DNA from: JAHEJE01 sp965216335
GTDB lineage: Bacteria > Pseudomonadota > Alphaproteobacteria > Rhizobiales > Aestuariivirgaceae
Length of the DNA stretch: 64,000 bases
Assembly: GCA_965216335.1 (NCBI GenBank)
Contig: OZ244154.1
Coordinates: 2,542,001-2,606,000, forward strand
Direction of reading: 5' to 3'
Under the pieces are notes generated by a model that worked only from the letters and a program-made list of their open reading frames with translations, had not been told where the DNA came from and made no database searches. This document shows, one piece after another, positions 46,143 through 55,323 of this stretch (within the stretch, counting starts at the first letter, position 1; every line of letters begins with the position of its first letter). The translations under genes and the position numbers were made by a program.

Positions 46143-46781
46143 ATGGCGCGCAAATCGAAGCACTCCCATCCTCCAGGTCATCAGGCCATCGTGCCCGACC
46201 TGCATCTGTGGACGGATGTGGCCCGCACCGTAACACCGCTCGATCCCTGCCGCCCGTTGCCGGCCCCGCTCAGCCATCAGCCCGCAAGACCGACAGCCTT
46301 GCCAACCGCCACACCCGCACCCAACGGCAAGCCGCAACCAGCCCGCACACCCGTCCAACGGCCGGCTGGCCGCCCTGCGGCCCCGCCGTCCGGCGGTCTT
46401 GACCGGCGCACCCAGCAGCGCCTGACCCGCGGCAAGATGGACATCGACGACCGCATCGATCTGCACGGCGAAAGCGGCGAAACGGCCCACTTTCACTTGC
46501 GGGCGTTTCTCACCCGCGCCCAGGCTCGCGGCTGCCGCACGGTGCTGGTGATCACCGGCAAGGGCGAGTCCCAATTCGCCCGCCACACCCTGCATGGCCG
46601 AGAACACTTTCACGCCCCGGAGCGCCAGGGTCGCCTGCGCCGCCTGGTCACCCAGTGGTTCGAGGAGCCCGACTTCCGATTGCTGGTCTCAGCCTATCAG
46701 CCGGCCCACCCCAGGCACGGCGGCGGCGGGGCCTTCTATGTCCGCCTGCGCCGCTACGGCAAGGCGAGGCCGGTCAGATGA
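46143..46781 (+). CDS. smr: Smr (small MutS-related) domain protein
   Basis: 212 residues: a proline/alanine-rich N-terminus of about 95 residues, then a Smr domain (IDLHGESGETAHFHLRAFLT, RTVLVITGKG). The domain is a nuclease or RNA-binding module in other proteins. Coupled with mltA before it and the XRE regulator after it, the last four bases overlapping the latter. Confidence 0.9.
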   Translation: MARKSKHSHPPGHQAIVPDLHLWTDVARTVTPLDPCRPLPAPLSHQPARPTALPTATPAPNGKPQPARTPVQRPAGRPAAPPSGGLDRRTQQRLTRGKMDIDDRIDLHGESGETAHFHLRAFLTRAQARGCRTVLVITGKGESQFARHTLHGREHFHAPERQGRLRRLVTQWFEEPDFRLLVSAYQPAHPRHGGGGAFYVRLRRYGKARPVR

Positions 46782-47170
46782 CACCGTTCGGAGAGCGCAT
46801 CCGCCAACTGCGCCGCGAGCGCGGCATCACCCAAAAGCAGATGGCCGCTGAAATCGGTGTGTCCAGCGCCTACCTGTCGGCCCTGGAACACGGCAAGCGC
46901 GGCCGTCCGAGCTGGTATCTGCTGCAAAAGATCATCGCTTACTTCAACGTCATCTGGGACGATGCCGATGAAATGGTCAGGCTGGCGCGGCTGTCTCATC
47001 CCAGGATCACCATCGACACATCGGGCCTGTCGCCAAAGGCGACGGCGCTGGCCAATCACCTGGCCGACCGGATCGGTGATCTGAGCGATGACGAGCTCGA
47101 TGGACTGCTCGATCAGATCGGCGAGCCGCCGCTGCTGACGAACCACCGGCTGGGCCGGATCAAAGGATGA
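46778..47170 (+). CDS. XRE-family helix-turn-helix regulator
   Basis: A 130-residue protein starting MTPFGERIRQLRRERGITQ. The N-terminal helix-turn-helix is TQKQMAAEIGVSSAYLSALE (about residues 19-38) followed by HGKRGRP. The C-terminal half has no recognisable ligand domain. The ATG at 46778 overlaps the smr stop, so the frame's upstream extension to 46655 is spurious. Its stop overlaps the end of convergent hslU by 11 bases. Confidence 0.9.
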   Translation: MTPFGERIRQLRRERGITQKQMAAEIGVSSAYLSALEHGKRGRPSWYLLQKIIAYFNVIWDDADEMVRLARLSHPRITIDTSGLSPKATALANHLADRIGDLSDDELDGLLDQIGEPPLLTNHRLGRIKG

Positions 47171-48467
47171 ATTTCGACAGATCGATGTTCTTCGCCAGAT
47201 CGCCGACGTTTTCTTCCACGTAGGCCGCATCGATCCTGACCGTCTCGCCACCCCGGTCTGTGGCCGTGAAACTGACCTCGTCGAGCACCCGCTCCATGAC
47301 CGTGTGCAACCGCCGGGCACCGATGTTTTCCACGCTCGAATTGATCTGCGCGGCGATGTTGGCCAGCGCCTCGATACCGTCTTCGGTGAACTCAAGCGTC
47401 ACGTCCTCGGTTTGCATCAGGGCGAGATACTGCTTGATTAGGCTCGCCTCCGGCTCCGTCAGGATGCGCTTGAAGTCCTCCTTGGTCAGCGCCCGCAACT
47501 CAACCCGGATCGGCAGCCGGCCTTGCAGTTCCGGCAGCAGGTCGGACGGCTTGGCAACGTGAAACGCGCCGGAGGCAATGAACAGGATATGGTCGGTCTT
47601 GACCGCACCGTACTTGGTGCTGACGGTCGTACCCTCGATCAGCGGCAGCAGATCGCGCTGAACGCCTTCGCGGCTGACATCGCCGCCCTGGCGTTCGGCC
47701 CGGGCACAGATCTTGTCGATCTCGTCGAGAAACACGATGCCGTTGTTCTCGACCACATCGATCGCCTCCTGGATGATCTGGTCCTCGTCGAGCAGCTTGT
47801 CGCTTTCCTCGGCGATCAGCACGTCATGGCTGTTCTTCACCGTCATCCGCCGGGTCTTCGTGCGCTCGCCGAAGGCTTTACCCAACATGTCAGACAAATT
47901 AACCATTCCGACCGACGATCCCGGCATCCCGGGAATATCGAAGGACGGCATCGACGGCCCGCTGTCGGCCACCTCGACATCGATCTCCTTGTCGTCGAGC
48001 TCGCCGCTGCGCAGTTTCTTCAAGAAGCTGTCGCGCGTCGCCGCTGATGAGTTGGCGCCGACCAGGGCATCGAGCACCCGCGCCTCGGCATTCAGGTGCG
48101 CCTGCGCTTCGACCTCCTTGCGCCGCGTCGAGCGCACCAGCGCGATGCCGGCCTCGATCAGGTCGCGGATCATCTGTTCGACATCGCGCCCGACATAACC
48201 GACTTCGGTGAACTTGGTCGCCTCGACCTTGATGAACGGCGCATTGGCCAGCCGCGCCAGCCGCCGGGCGATCTCGGTCTTGCCGACGCCGGTCGGGCCG
48301 ATCATCAGGATGTTCTTCGGCATCACCTCTTCGCGCAGCACATCGTCGAGCTGCTTGCGTCGCCAGCGGTTGCGCAGGGCAATCGCCACCGCCCGTTTGG
48401 CATCCTTCTGACCGATGATGTGCCGGTCGAGTTCGGAAACGATTTCCCGTGGGGAGAAGTCTGTCAT
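47160..48467 (-). CDS. hslU: HslU ATPase of the HslUV protease
   Basis: AAA+ unfoldase that feeds HslV. 435 residues with the Walker A GPTGVGKTEIARRLARLANA, the intermediate I-domain (about 110-230), the Walker B FLDEIDKICARAE, and the C-terminal sensor 2 and tail ending NIDLSKFIL, the HslV-activating peptide. Downstream of hslV by 27 bases; both likely heat-induced, although I could not confirm a sigma-32 type promoter. Confidence 0.97.
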   Translation of the reverse strand: MTDFSPREIVSELDRHIIGQKDAKRAVAIALRNRWRRKQLDDVLREEVMPKNILMIGPTGVGKTEIARRLARLANAPFIKVEATKFTEVGYVGRDVEQMIRDLIEAGIALVRSTRRKEVEAQAHLNAEARVLDALVGANSSAATRDSFLKKLRSGELDDKEIDVEVADSGPSMPSFDIPGMPGSSVGMVNLSDMLGKAFGERTKTRRMTVKNSHDVLIAEESDKLLDEDQIIQEAIDVVENNGIVFLDEIDKICARAERQGGDVSREGVQRDLLPLIEGTTVSTKYGAVKTDHILFIASGAFHVAKPSDLLPELQGRLPIRVELRALTKEDFKRILTEPEASLIKQYLALMQTEDVTLEFTEDGIEALANIAAQINSSVENIGARRLHTVMERVLDEVSFTATDRGGETVRIDAAYVEENVGDLAKNIDLSKFIL

Positions 48468-48494
48468 GGCGTTCCTGTGGATGGATGCGAGGCC

Positions 48495-49049
48495 TTAGGC
48501 CTCCAGCGTTTCGATGACGAATTGTTCGTTGGTATAGACGCAGATTTCCGCCGCGATAGTCATGGCGCGCCGGGCGATCTCTTCGACCTCCAGGTCCATG
48601 TCGACCAGTGCGCGCGCTGCGGCCAGGGCAAAACTGCCGCCCGAACCGATGCCGATCACGCCGCGCTCCGGTTCCAGCACATCGCCGGTGCCGGTCAGCA
48701 CCAGCGAGACCTCGCGGTCGGCGACGATCATCATCGCTTCCAGCCGCCGCAGATACCGGTCGGTGCGCCAGTCCTTGGCCATCTCCACGCAGGCCCGGGT
48801 GAGCTGGCCGGGATACTGTTCCAGCCGCCCCTCGAGCCGTTCGAACAGCGTCATGGCGTCCGCCGTCGCCCCGGCAAACCCGGCAATCACGCTGCCGCCG
48901 GCCAGCGGCCGCACCTTGCGGGCGTTGGACTTGATCACCGTGTTCTGCAACGACACCTGGCCGTCGCCGGCCACCACCACCTTGTTTCCCTTGCGCACGG
49001 TGAGGATGGTCGTGCCGTGCCATTGCTTGGTTTGATCGGACTGTTGCAT
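48495..49049 (-). CDS. hslV: HslV peptidase of the HslUV protease
   Basis: Threonine protease subunit. 184 residues: the N-terminus reads MQQSDQTKQWHGTTIL, so the catalytic threonine is internal (position 13 or so) and must be exposed by removal of a short propeptide, as in several Alphaproteobacteria, rather than by Met removal alone. VRKGNKVVVAGDGQVSLQNT and GFAGATADAMTLFERLEGRL follow. It precedes hslU by 27 bases and is divergent from hisB. Confidence 0.96.
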   Translation of the reverse strand: MQQSDQTKQWHGTTILTVRKGNKVVVAGDGQVSLQNTVIKSNARKVRPLAGGSVIAGFAGATADAMTLFERLEGRLEQYPGQLTRACVEMAKDWRTDRYLRRLEAMMIVADREVSLVLTGTGDVLEPERGVIGIGSGGSFALAAARALVDMDLEVEEIARRAMTIAAEICVYTNEQFVIETLEA

Positions 49050-49214
49050 TCATGCTCCGCAAAAACGAGTAACGGCACACATTTAGGGCCGCGCCGGGCA
49101 AATGAAAAGGCCCGCCGGCCATTTGCCGGATTTATAACCGGGACAATCGGGCTATTGGCGCACTGCAAGCCGCCTGCTAGAACACCCCGGCATGATCCAA
49201 GCGGAGCAGATGTG

Positions 49215-49808
49215 ATGCGTAAAGGCAGAGTTTCCCGCAAGACCAACGAGACCGACATCTCCGTTGCCGTCAACCTCGACGGCACCGGCAGCTATGACGT
49301 GGCCACCGGCATCGGGTTCTTCGATCACATGCTTGAACAACTCGCCAAACATTCGCTGATCGACCTCACCGTCAAGGCCAGTGGCGACCTGCATATCGAC
49401 ATGCACCACACCGTTGAGGACACCGGCATCGCCATCGGCCAGGCCGTCGCCCAGGCGCTTGGCGAGCGCCGCGGCATCCGCCGCTATGCCAGCTTCCACC
49501 TCGCCATGGACGAGGCCCTGACCCGTGTCGCGCTCGACATCTCCGGCCGGCCCTATCTCATCTGGAAGGTCGAGTTCTCGCGGCCCAAGATCGGCGACAT
49601 GGACACCGAACTGTTTCGCGAATGGTTCCATGCCTTTGCCCACAACGCCGGCATCACCCTGCACGTCGAAACGCTTTACGGCGACAACAACCACCACATC
49701 GCCGAGACCTGCTTCAAGGCCCTGGCCCGGGCATTGCGCGACGCCATGGAAATCGATCCGCGCCAGCCTGACAGCGTGCCCTCGACAAAGGGAACGCTGA
49801 ACGGCTGA
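49215..49808 (+). CDS. hisB: Imidazoleglycerol-phosphate dehydratase
   Basis: Mn-dependent dehydration in histidine synthesis. 197 residues from the ATG at 49215 (a long upstream frame on this strand is a shadow of hslVU). Metal-binding motifs FFDHMLEQLAKHSLIDLTV and DMHHTVEDTGI, and the repeated NNHHIAETCFKALARAL, are as expected for HisB lacking the HolPase domain. Opens the hisB-DUF2628-hisH-hisA-hisF-hisE-coaA block. Confidence 0.97.
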   Translation: MRKGRVSRKTNETDISVAVNLDGTGSYDVATGIGFFDHMLEQLAKHSLIDLTVKASGDLHIDMHHTVEDTGIAIGQAVAQALGERRGIRRYASFHLAMDEALTRVALDISGRPYLIWKVEFSRPKIGDMDTELFREWFHAFAHNAGITLHVETLYGDNNHHIAETCFKALARALRDAMEIDPRQPDSVPSTKGTLNG

Positions 49809-49830
49809 CCGCAGCCGGCGTGCAAGCCCC

Positions 49831-50241
49831 ATGCAGATTTACACCGTCCACCATCGCAGCGAAGCCACCGGCAGTCTGACCGGGCTGTCCGAGGACGCCG
49901 TCTTCGTCAAGGAAGGTTTCTCCTGGCCCGCCTTCCTCATCCCCGTCATCTGGTTGATCTACAAGCGCATGTGGTGGGTGCTGGCCGCCGTCGTGGCGGT
50001 ACAGGCCCTGGTCGGCGGTTTGTCGGTGTGGATCGGCCTGCCCGAAACGGTCAGCGTGATCGGTTCGCTGGTCATCAGCTTCATCCTCGGTTTCGAGGGC
50101 AATGAGCTGTACCGCTGGACTCTGGCGCGCAAACGTTACCAGCTGGCGGCGGTGGTGGCGGGCGCCGGTCGGGAGGAGGCCGAGTTCCGGTTCTTCTCCA
50201 CCTTCCGGCTCACCCCGCACGCGCCGGGAACCCTTTCATGA
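49831..50241 (+). CDS. DUF2628 domain membrane protein
   Basis: 136 residues with roughly three hydrophobic spans (FSWPAFLIPVIWLIYKRMWW, VLAAVVAVQALVGGLSVWIG and a third), matching DUF2628, function unknown. It is reproducibly embedded in the alphaproteobacterial histidine cluster between hisB and hisH, and its stop overlaps the hisH start by four bases. Confidence 0.85.
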   Translation: MQIYTVHHRSEATGSLTGLSEDAVFVKEGFSWPAFLIPVIWLIYKRMWWVLAAVVAVQALVGGLSVWIGLPETVSVIGSLVISFILGFEGNELYRWTLARKRYQLAAVVAGAGREEAEFRFFSTFRLTPHAPGTLS

Positions 50242-50885
50242 GTGTGGCAATCGTCGACTATGGCTCGGGGAACTTGCGTTCTGCCGAGAAGGCCTTTGAA
50301 CGCGCCGCCCGCGAGGCGGGCCTGACTTGCCCGATTGTTGTGACCAGTGATCCCGAACAGGTGCGCGCCGCCGAACGCATCGTCCTGCCCGGTGTCGGGG
50401 CCTATCGCGACTGCCGCGATGGTCTGATGGCGCTCGACGGCATGTGGCAGACCATCGAAGACAGGGTGAAAGCCGGAACCCCCTTCCTCGGCATTTGCGT
50501 CGGCATGCAGTTGATGGCCACACGCGGTCTTGAACATGGCGAAACCGAAGGTTTCGGCTGGATCGACGGTGACGTGGTGATGATCGAGCCCGGCGACCCG
50601 GCGCTGAAGATACCCCACATGGGCTGGAACACTCTTGAGCAGAACACCCCCCATCCGCTGCTCGACGGCATCCCGCTCGGCCCCGGCGGGCTGCATGCCT
50701 ATTTCGTCCATTCCTACCACCTTCAGTGCCGCGATGCCGCCAGCGTCGTGGCCTCCGCCGACTACGCCTCGACCATCACCGCCGTCGTGGCGCGCGACAA
50801 CATGGCCGGCACCCAGTTCCACCCGGAAAAGAGCCAGGCGCTGGGCCTGGCCCTGATCGGCAACTTCCTCACCTGGCGGCCTTGA
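50238..50885 (+). CDS. hisH: Imidazole glycerol phosphate synthase, glutaminase subunit
   Basis: Makes ammonia from glutamine for HisF. 215 residues with the class I glutaminase triad: nucleophilic Cys in FLGICVGMQLM, His and Glu in GTQFHPEKSQ. Starts SVAIVDYGSGNLRSAEKAFE. Its ATG overlaps the DUF2628 stop. Confidence 0.97.
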   Translation: MSVAIVDYGSGNLRSAEKAFERAAREAGLTCPIVVTSDPEQVRAAERIVLPGVGAYRDCRDGLMALDGMWQTIEDRVKAGTPFLGICVGMQLMATRGLEHGETEGFGWIDGDVVMIEPGDPALKIPHMGWNTLEQNTPHPLLDGIPLGPGGLHAYFVHSYHLQCRDAASVVASADYASTITAVVARDNMAGTQFHPEKSQALGLALIGNFLTWRP

Positions 50886-50901
50886 GCAAGGACACGCTGA
50901 C

Positions 50902-51639
50902 ATGATCCTGTTTCCCGCCATCGATCTGAAAGACGGCCAGTGCGTACGCCTCAAGCTCGGCGACATGGACCAGGTCACGGTCTTCAACGACGACCCGGCC
51001 GCCCAGGCCCGCCAGTTCCAGGACCAGGGCTTCGAATGGCTGCACCTCGTCGACCTGAACGGCGCCTTTGCCGGCAAGCCGGTCAACAGCGGCGCCGTCG
51101 AGGCCATCCTCGCCGCCGTCGACCTGCCGGTGCAGTTGGGCGGCGGCATCCGCGATCTGGCGATGATCGAAGCCTGGCTCGCCAGGGGCATCCGCCGGGT
51201 CATCCTCGGCACCATCGCCGTACGCGACCCAGGCCTGGTGCGTCAGGCCTGCAAGGCCTTCCCGGGCCGCATAGCCGTCGGCATTGATGCCCGCGCCGGC
51301 ATGGTCGCGGTCGAAGGCTGGGCCGAGACATCCGAACTCAGCGCCGGTGATCTGGCGGCCCGTTTCGAGGACGCCGGCGTTGCCGCCATCATCTACACCG
51401 ACATCGACCGCGACGGCGTGCTCAAGGGCATCAACGTCGAAGCCACCCTGGCGCTTGCCGGGCAAACCTCGATCCCGGTGATCGCCAGCGGCGGCCTGGC
51501 CTCGATCGCCGATATCGAACGCCTGCTCGAGCCCGACTGCGCCATCCTGGAGGGTGCCATATCCGGCCGCGCCCTCTATGATGGCCGTCTCGTTGCCGCC
51601 GAGGCCCTGGCGATGATCTCGGCTGCCCGTGGAAAGTAG
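50902..51639 (+). CDS. hisA: ProFAR isomerase
   Basis: Isomerises ProFAR to PRFAR, a TIM barrel of 245 residues. LFPAIDLKDGQCVRLKLGD carries the first catalytic Asp; VQLGGGIRDL and YTDIDRDGVLKGIN hold phosphate-binding loops and the second Asp. Follows hisH by 16 bases. Confidence 0.97.
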   Translation: MILFPAIDLKDGQCVRLKLGDMDQVTVFNDDPAAQARQFQDQGFEWLHLVDLNGAFAGKPVNSGAVEAILAAVDLPVQLGGGIRDLAMIEAWLARGIRRVILGTIAVRDPGLVRQACKAFPGRIAVGIDARAGMVAVEGWAETSELSAGDLAARFEDAGVAAIIYTDIDRDGVLKGINVEATLALAGQTSIPVIASGGLASIADIERLLEPDCAILEGAISGRALYDGRLVAAEALAMISAARGK

Positions 51640-51641
51640 TC

Positions 51642-52421
51642 ATGCTGAAAGCCCGCGTCATACCCTGCCTGGATGTCAAGGACGGCCGCGTCGTCAAGGG
51701 CGTCAATTTCGTCGACCTGCGCGATGCCGGCGACCCGGTCGAGATTGCCAAGGCCTATGACGCCGCCGGCGCCGATGAGCTGTGCTTTCTCGACATCACC
51801 GCCAGTCATGAAAACCGCGGCATCATTCTCGACGTCGTGCGCCACACCGCCGAGCAATGCTTCATGCCGCTCACCGTAGGCGGCGGCGTGCGCACGGTCG
51901 ACGACATCCGCAAGCTATTGCTGGCCGGCGCCGACAAGGTGTCGATCAACACCGCCGCGGTCAACGACCGGCAATTCGTGCGCGAGGCGGCGGAAAAGTT
52001 CGGCAGCCAGTGCATCGTCGTGGCCATCGACGCCAAGCAGGTCTCAGGGCCCGGCGAACCGCTGCGCTGGGAAATCTTCACCCACGGCGGGCGCACCGCC
52101 ACCGGCATCGACGCCATTGCCTTTGCCCGCGAAGTGGTCGAACTCGGCGCCGGCGAGATCCTGCTCACCTCCATGGACCGCGACGGCACCGGCGAGGGCT
52201 TCAACATCGAGCTGACCCGCGCCATTGCCGATGCCGTGCCGGTGCCGGTCATCGCTTCCGGCGGCGTCGGCAATCTCGACCACATGGCCGAAGGTATCAT
52301 GGCCGGCGGTGCAACTGCCGTGCTAGCAGCTTCCATATTCCATTTCGGCACCTACACCATCGGTGAGGCCAAGGCCCACATGGCCGCAAAAGGGGTGCCG
52401 GTGCGCATCGACGGGATGTGA
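51642..52421 (+). CDS. hisF: Imidazole glycerol phosphate synthase, cyclase subunit
   Basis: Uses HisH ammonia to close the imidazole ring. 259-residue TIM barrel; VIPCLDVKDGRVVKGVNF and LLTSMDRDGTGEGFNIELT give the two catalytic aspartates. Starts two bases after the hisA stop, so it is co-translated. Confidence 0.98.
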   Translation: MLKARVIPCLDVKDGRVVKGVNFVDLRDAGDPVEIAKAYDAAGADELCFLDITASHENRGIILDVVRHTAEQCFMPLTVGGGVRTVDDIRKLLLAGADKVSINTAAVNDRQFVREAAEKFGSQCIVVAIDAKQVSGPGEPLRWEIFTHGGRTATGIDAIAFAREVVELGAGEILLTSMDRDGTGEGFNIELTRAIADAVPVPVIASGGVGNLDHMAEGIMAGGATAVLAASIFHFGTYTIGEAKAHMAAKGVPVRIDGM

Positions 52422-52424
52422 GCG

Positions 52425-52775
52425 ATGGCAGATGCAACATCATACCGGCTGGACGTACTGGCCGCGCTTGCCGAGACCATTGAGGCCCGCAAGGGTGCCG
52501 ATCCAGGCGCGTCCTACACCGCCAGGCTGCTGTCCGACGGCATCGAGAAATGCGCCAAGAAGTTCGGCGAGGAGGCCTTCGAGGTGGCGTTGGCGGCAAT
52601 GGGCAATGACCGCCGGCACCTGACCGCCGAAGCCGCCGATGTGCTCTACCACCTGCTTGTTGTGCTCGCCGCGCGCGATATCGGCCTTGCCGATGTTATG
52701 CGCGAACTGGAGCGGCGCACGCTGCAGAGCGGATTGCAGGAGAAAGCCGCGCGCAAGGGCGGCAGCAGGACTTGA
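52425..52775 (+). CDS. hisE: Phosphoribosyl-ATP pyrophosphatase
   Basis: Second step of histidine synthesis, releasing pyrophosphate from PR-ATP. 116 residues with the MazG-like helices SYTARLLSDGIEKCAKKFGE and LTAEAADVLYHLLVVLAARD that carry the acidic metal ligands. hisI is not fused. Three bases from hisF and three from coaA. Confidence 0.96.
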   Translation: MADATSYRLDVLAALAETIEARKGADPGASYTARLLSDGIEKCAKKFGEEAFEVALAAMGNDRRHLTAEAADVLYHLLVVLAARDIGLADVMRELERRTLQSGLQEKAARKGGSRT

Positions 52776-52778
52776 ACG

Positions 52779-53732
52779 ATGGATCAGACGGTCAGCACCG
52801 AGGTCACACCCTACCGGCGGTTCACCCGCGGTGAGTGGGCCAGGTTGCGCGCCGACACGCCTTTGACCCTCAACGCCGACGAGCTCGACGAACTGCGCGG
52901 CCTCAATGACCGTGTCAACATCGACGAGGTCATCGCAATCTACCTGCCGCTGTCACGCCTGCTCAATCTCTATGTCGCCGCGCGTCAGGAGCTGTTCAGC
53001 GCCACCAAGCAGTTCCTTGGCGGCAACCACGCCAACGTTCCCTATATCATCGGCATGGCCGGCAGTGTCGCGGTCGGAAAGAGCACCACAGCCCGTATCC
53101 TGCGCTCGCTTCTGGCACGCTGGCCGAACCACCCCCGTGTCGCACTCGTGCCGACCGACGGCTTCCTGCTGCCCAACGCCATCCTGGAACGTGACGGCCT
53201 GATGAACCGCAAGGGCTTTCCGGAAAGCTATGACCTGCCGCGCCTTCTGCGCTTCCTGTCCGATATCAAGGCCGGCAAGGAAAAGGTCGCGGCACCCGTC
53301 TACTCGCACCTGGTCTATGACGTCGTCGAGGGCGAGGAGATCACCATCGAGCGCCCCGACATCCTGATCGTCGAAGGCCTCAACGTGCTGCAGACCGGCC
53401 GCCCGCCGCGCGACGGCAAGGCGATACCGTACGTGTCCGACTATTTCGATTTCTCGATCTACATCGATGCCGACGAGGACGTGCTGCGCACCTGGTATGT
53501 CGATCGGTTCTTTTCGCTGCGCGAAACCGCCTTTCAGGACCCACGCTCCTACTTCCACCGCTACGCCAGCCTCACTGACGATGAAACCCGCCAGACCTCC
53601 AACCGCATCTGGGACGATATCAACCTGGCCAACCTGCGCGAAAACGTCCTGCCGACCCGCCAGCGCGCCGACCTGATCCTCTACAAGTCCACCGATCACA
53701 TGATCAACGCGGTCGATCTGCGCAAGATCTGA
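52779..53732 (+). CDS. coaA: Type I pantothenate kinase
   Basis: Phosphorylates pantothenate, the first step in CoA formation. 317 residues with P-loop GMAGSVAVGKSTTARILRSL, PTDGFLLPNAILERDGLM and RKGFPESYDLPRLLRFL, and ILIVEGLNVLQ. Placed after hisE in a conserved order. A likely terminator lies about 100 bases beyond. Confidence 0.97.
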   Translation: MDQTVSTEVTPYRRFTRGEWARLRADTPLTLNADELDELRGLNDRVNIDEVIAIYLPLSRLLNLYVAARQELFSATKQFLGGNHANVPYIIGMAGSVAVGKSTTARILRSLLARWPNHPRVALVPTDGFLLPNAILERDGLMNRKGFPESYDLPRLLRFLSDIKAGKEKVAAPVYSHLVYDVVEGEEITIERPDILIVEGLNVLQTGRPPRDGKAIPYVSDYFDFSIYIDADEDVLRTWYVDRFFSLRETAFQDPRSYFHRYASLTDDETRQTSNRIWDDINLANLRENVLPTRQRADLILYKSTDHMINAVDLRKI

Positions 53733-53835
53733 CACCGGTATTGACCGGCACCGTATACCGATTTTTGCTTATCCTACTTGACTTTACCGGGCACACGGCC
53801 CATATGCAGCTCAGATTTCTCGCGATCGCGCGATT

Positions 53836-53860
53836 CACCCGGGGCTCCCGGGTGTTATTG
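53836..53860 (+). terminator. Probable terminator of the his-coaA operon
   Basis: CACCCGGG (53836-53843), loop GCT, CCCGGGTG (53847-53854), then TTATTG and a T-rich stretch. The U-tract is broken, so confidence is moderate. The rest of the 259-base gap shows no gene. Confidence 0.55.
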
Positions 53861-53991
53861 TTTCGAGATATTTTCATCAAAAAACCCGTTCGGTCCAGGT
53901 GCGCGTGGACCAAGACGAAGCGGCCCGCCGCCGCTGGTGCGTGCGTTATTGCATGCCCCGGTCCCGCGCGCCGTCATAAGGACATTTGTAC

Positions 53992-55239
<1,248 letters not shown>

Positions 55240-55261
55240 TGCCGGCGGCATTGTTGAACAA

Positions 55262-55294
55262 AAAACGCGCTCCAACCCGGAGCGCGTTTTTATT
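55262..55294. terminator. Bidirectional terminator between the helicase gene and pnp
   Basis: AAAACGCGCTCC (55262-55273) and GGAGCGCGTTTT (55279-55290) form a 12-bp stem with loop AACCC. The A-run on the left and T-run on the right allow termination in both directions. Confidence 0.9.
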
Positions 55295-55323
55295 TTGTCA
55301 TGACGACCGTGTGGTAGCAGCGG

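Noticed and set aside
48096..49214. A long open frame on the + strand leading into hisB
   Set aside because: It is antisense to hslU and hslV; hisB begins at 49215, matching normal length.
49050..49214. A heat-shock sigma promoter for hslVU
   Set aside because: CTTGCA is present on the minus strand, but no -10 element lies at the right distance; the call would be forced.
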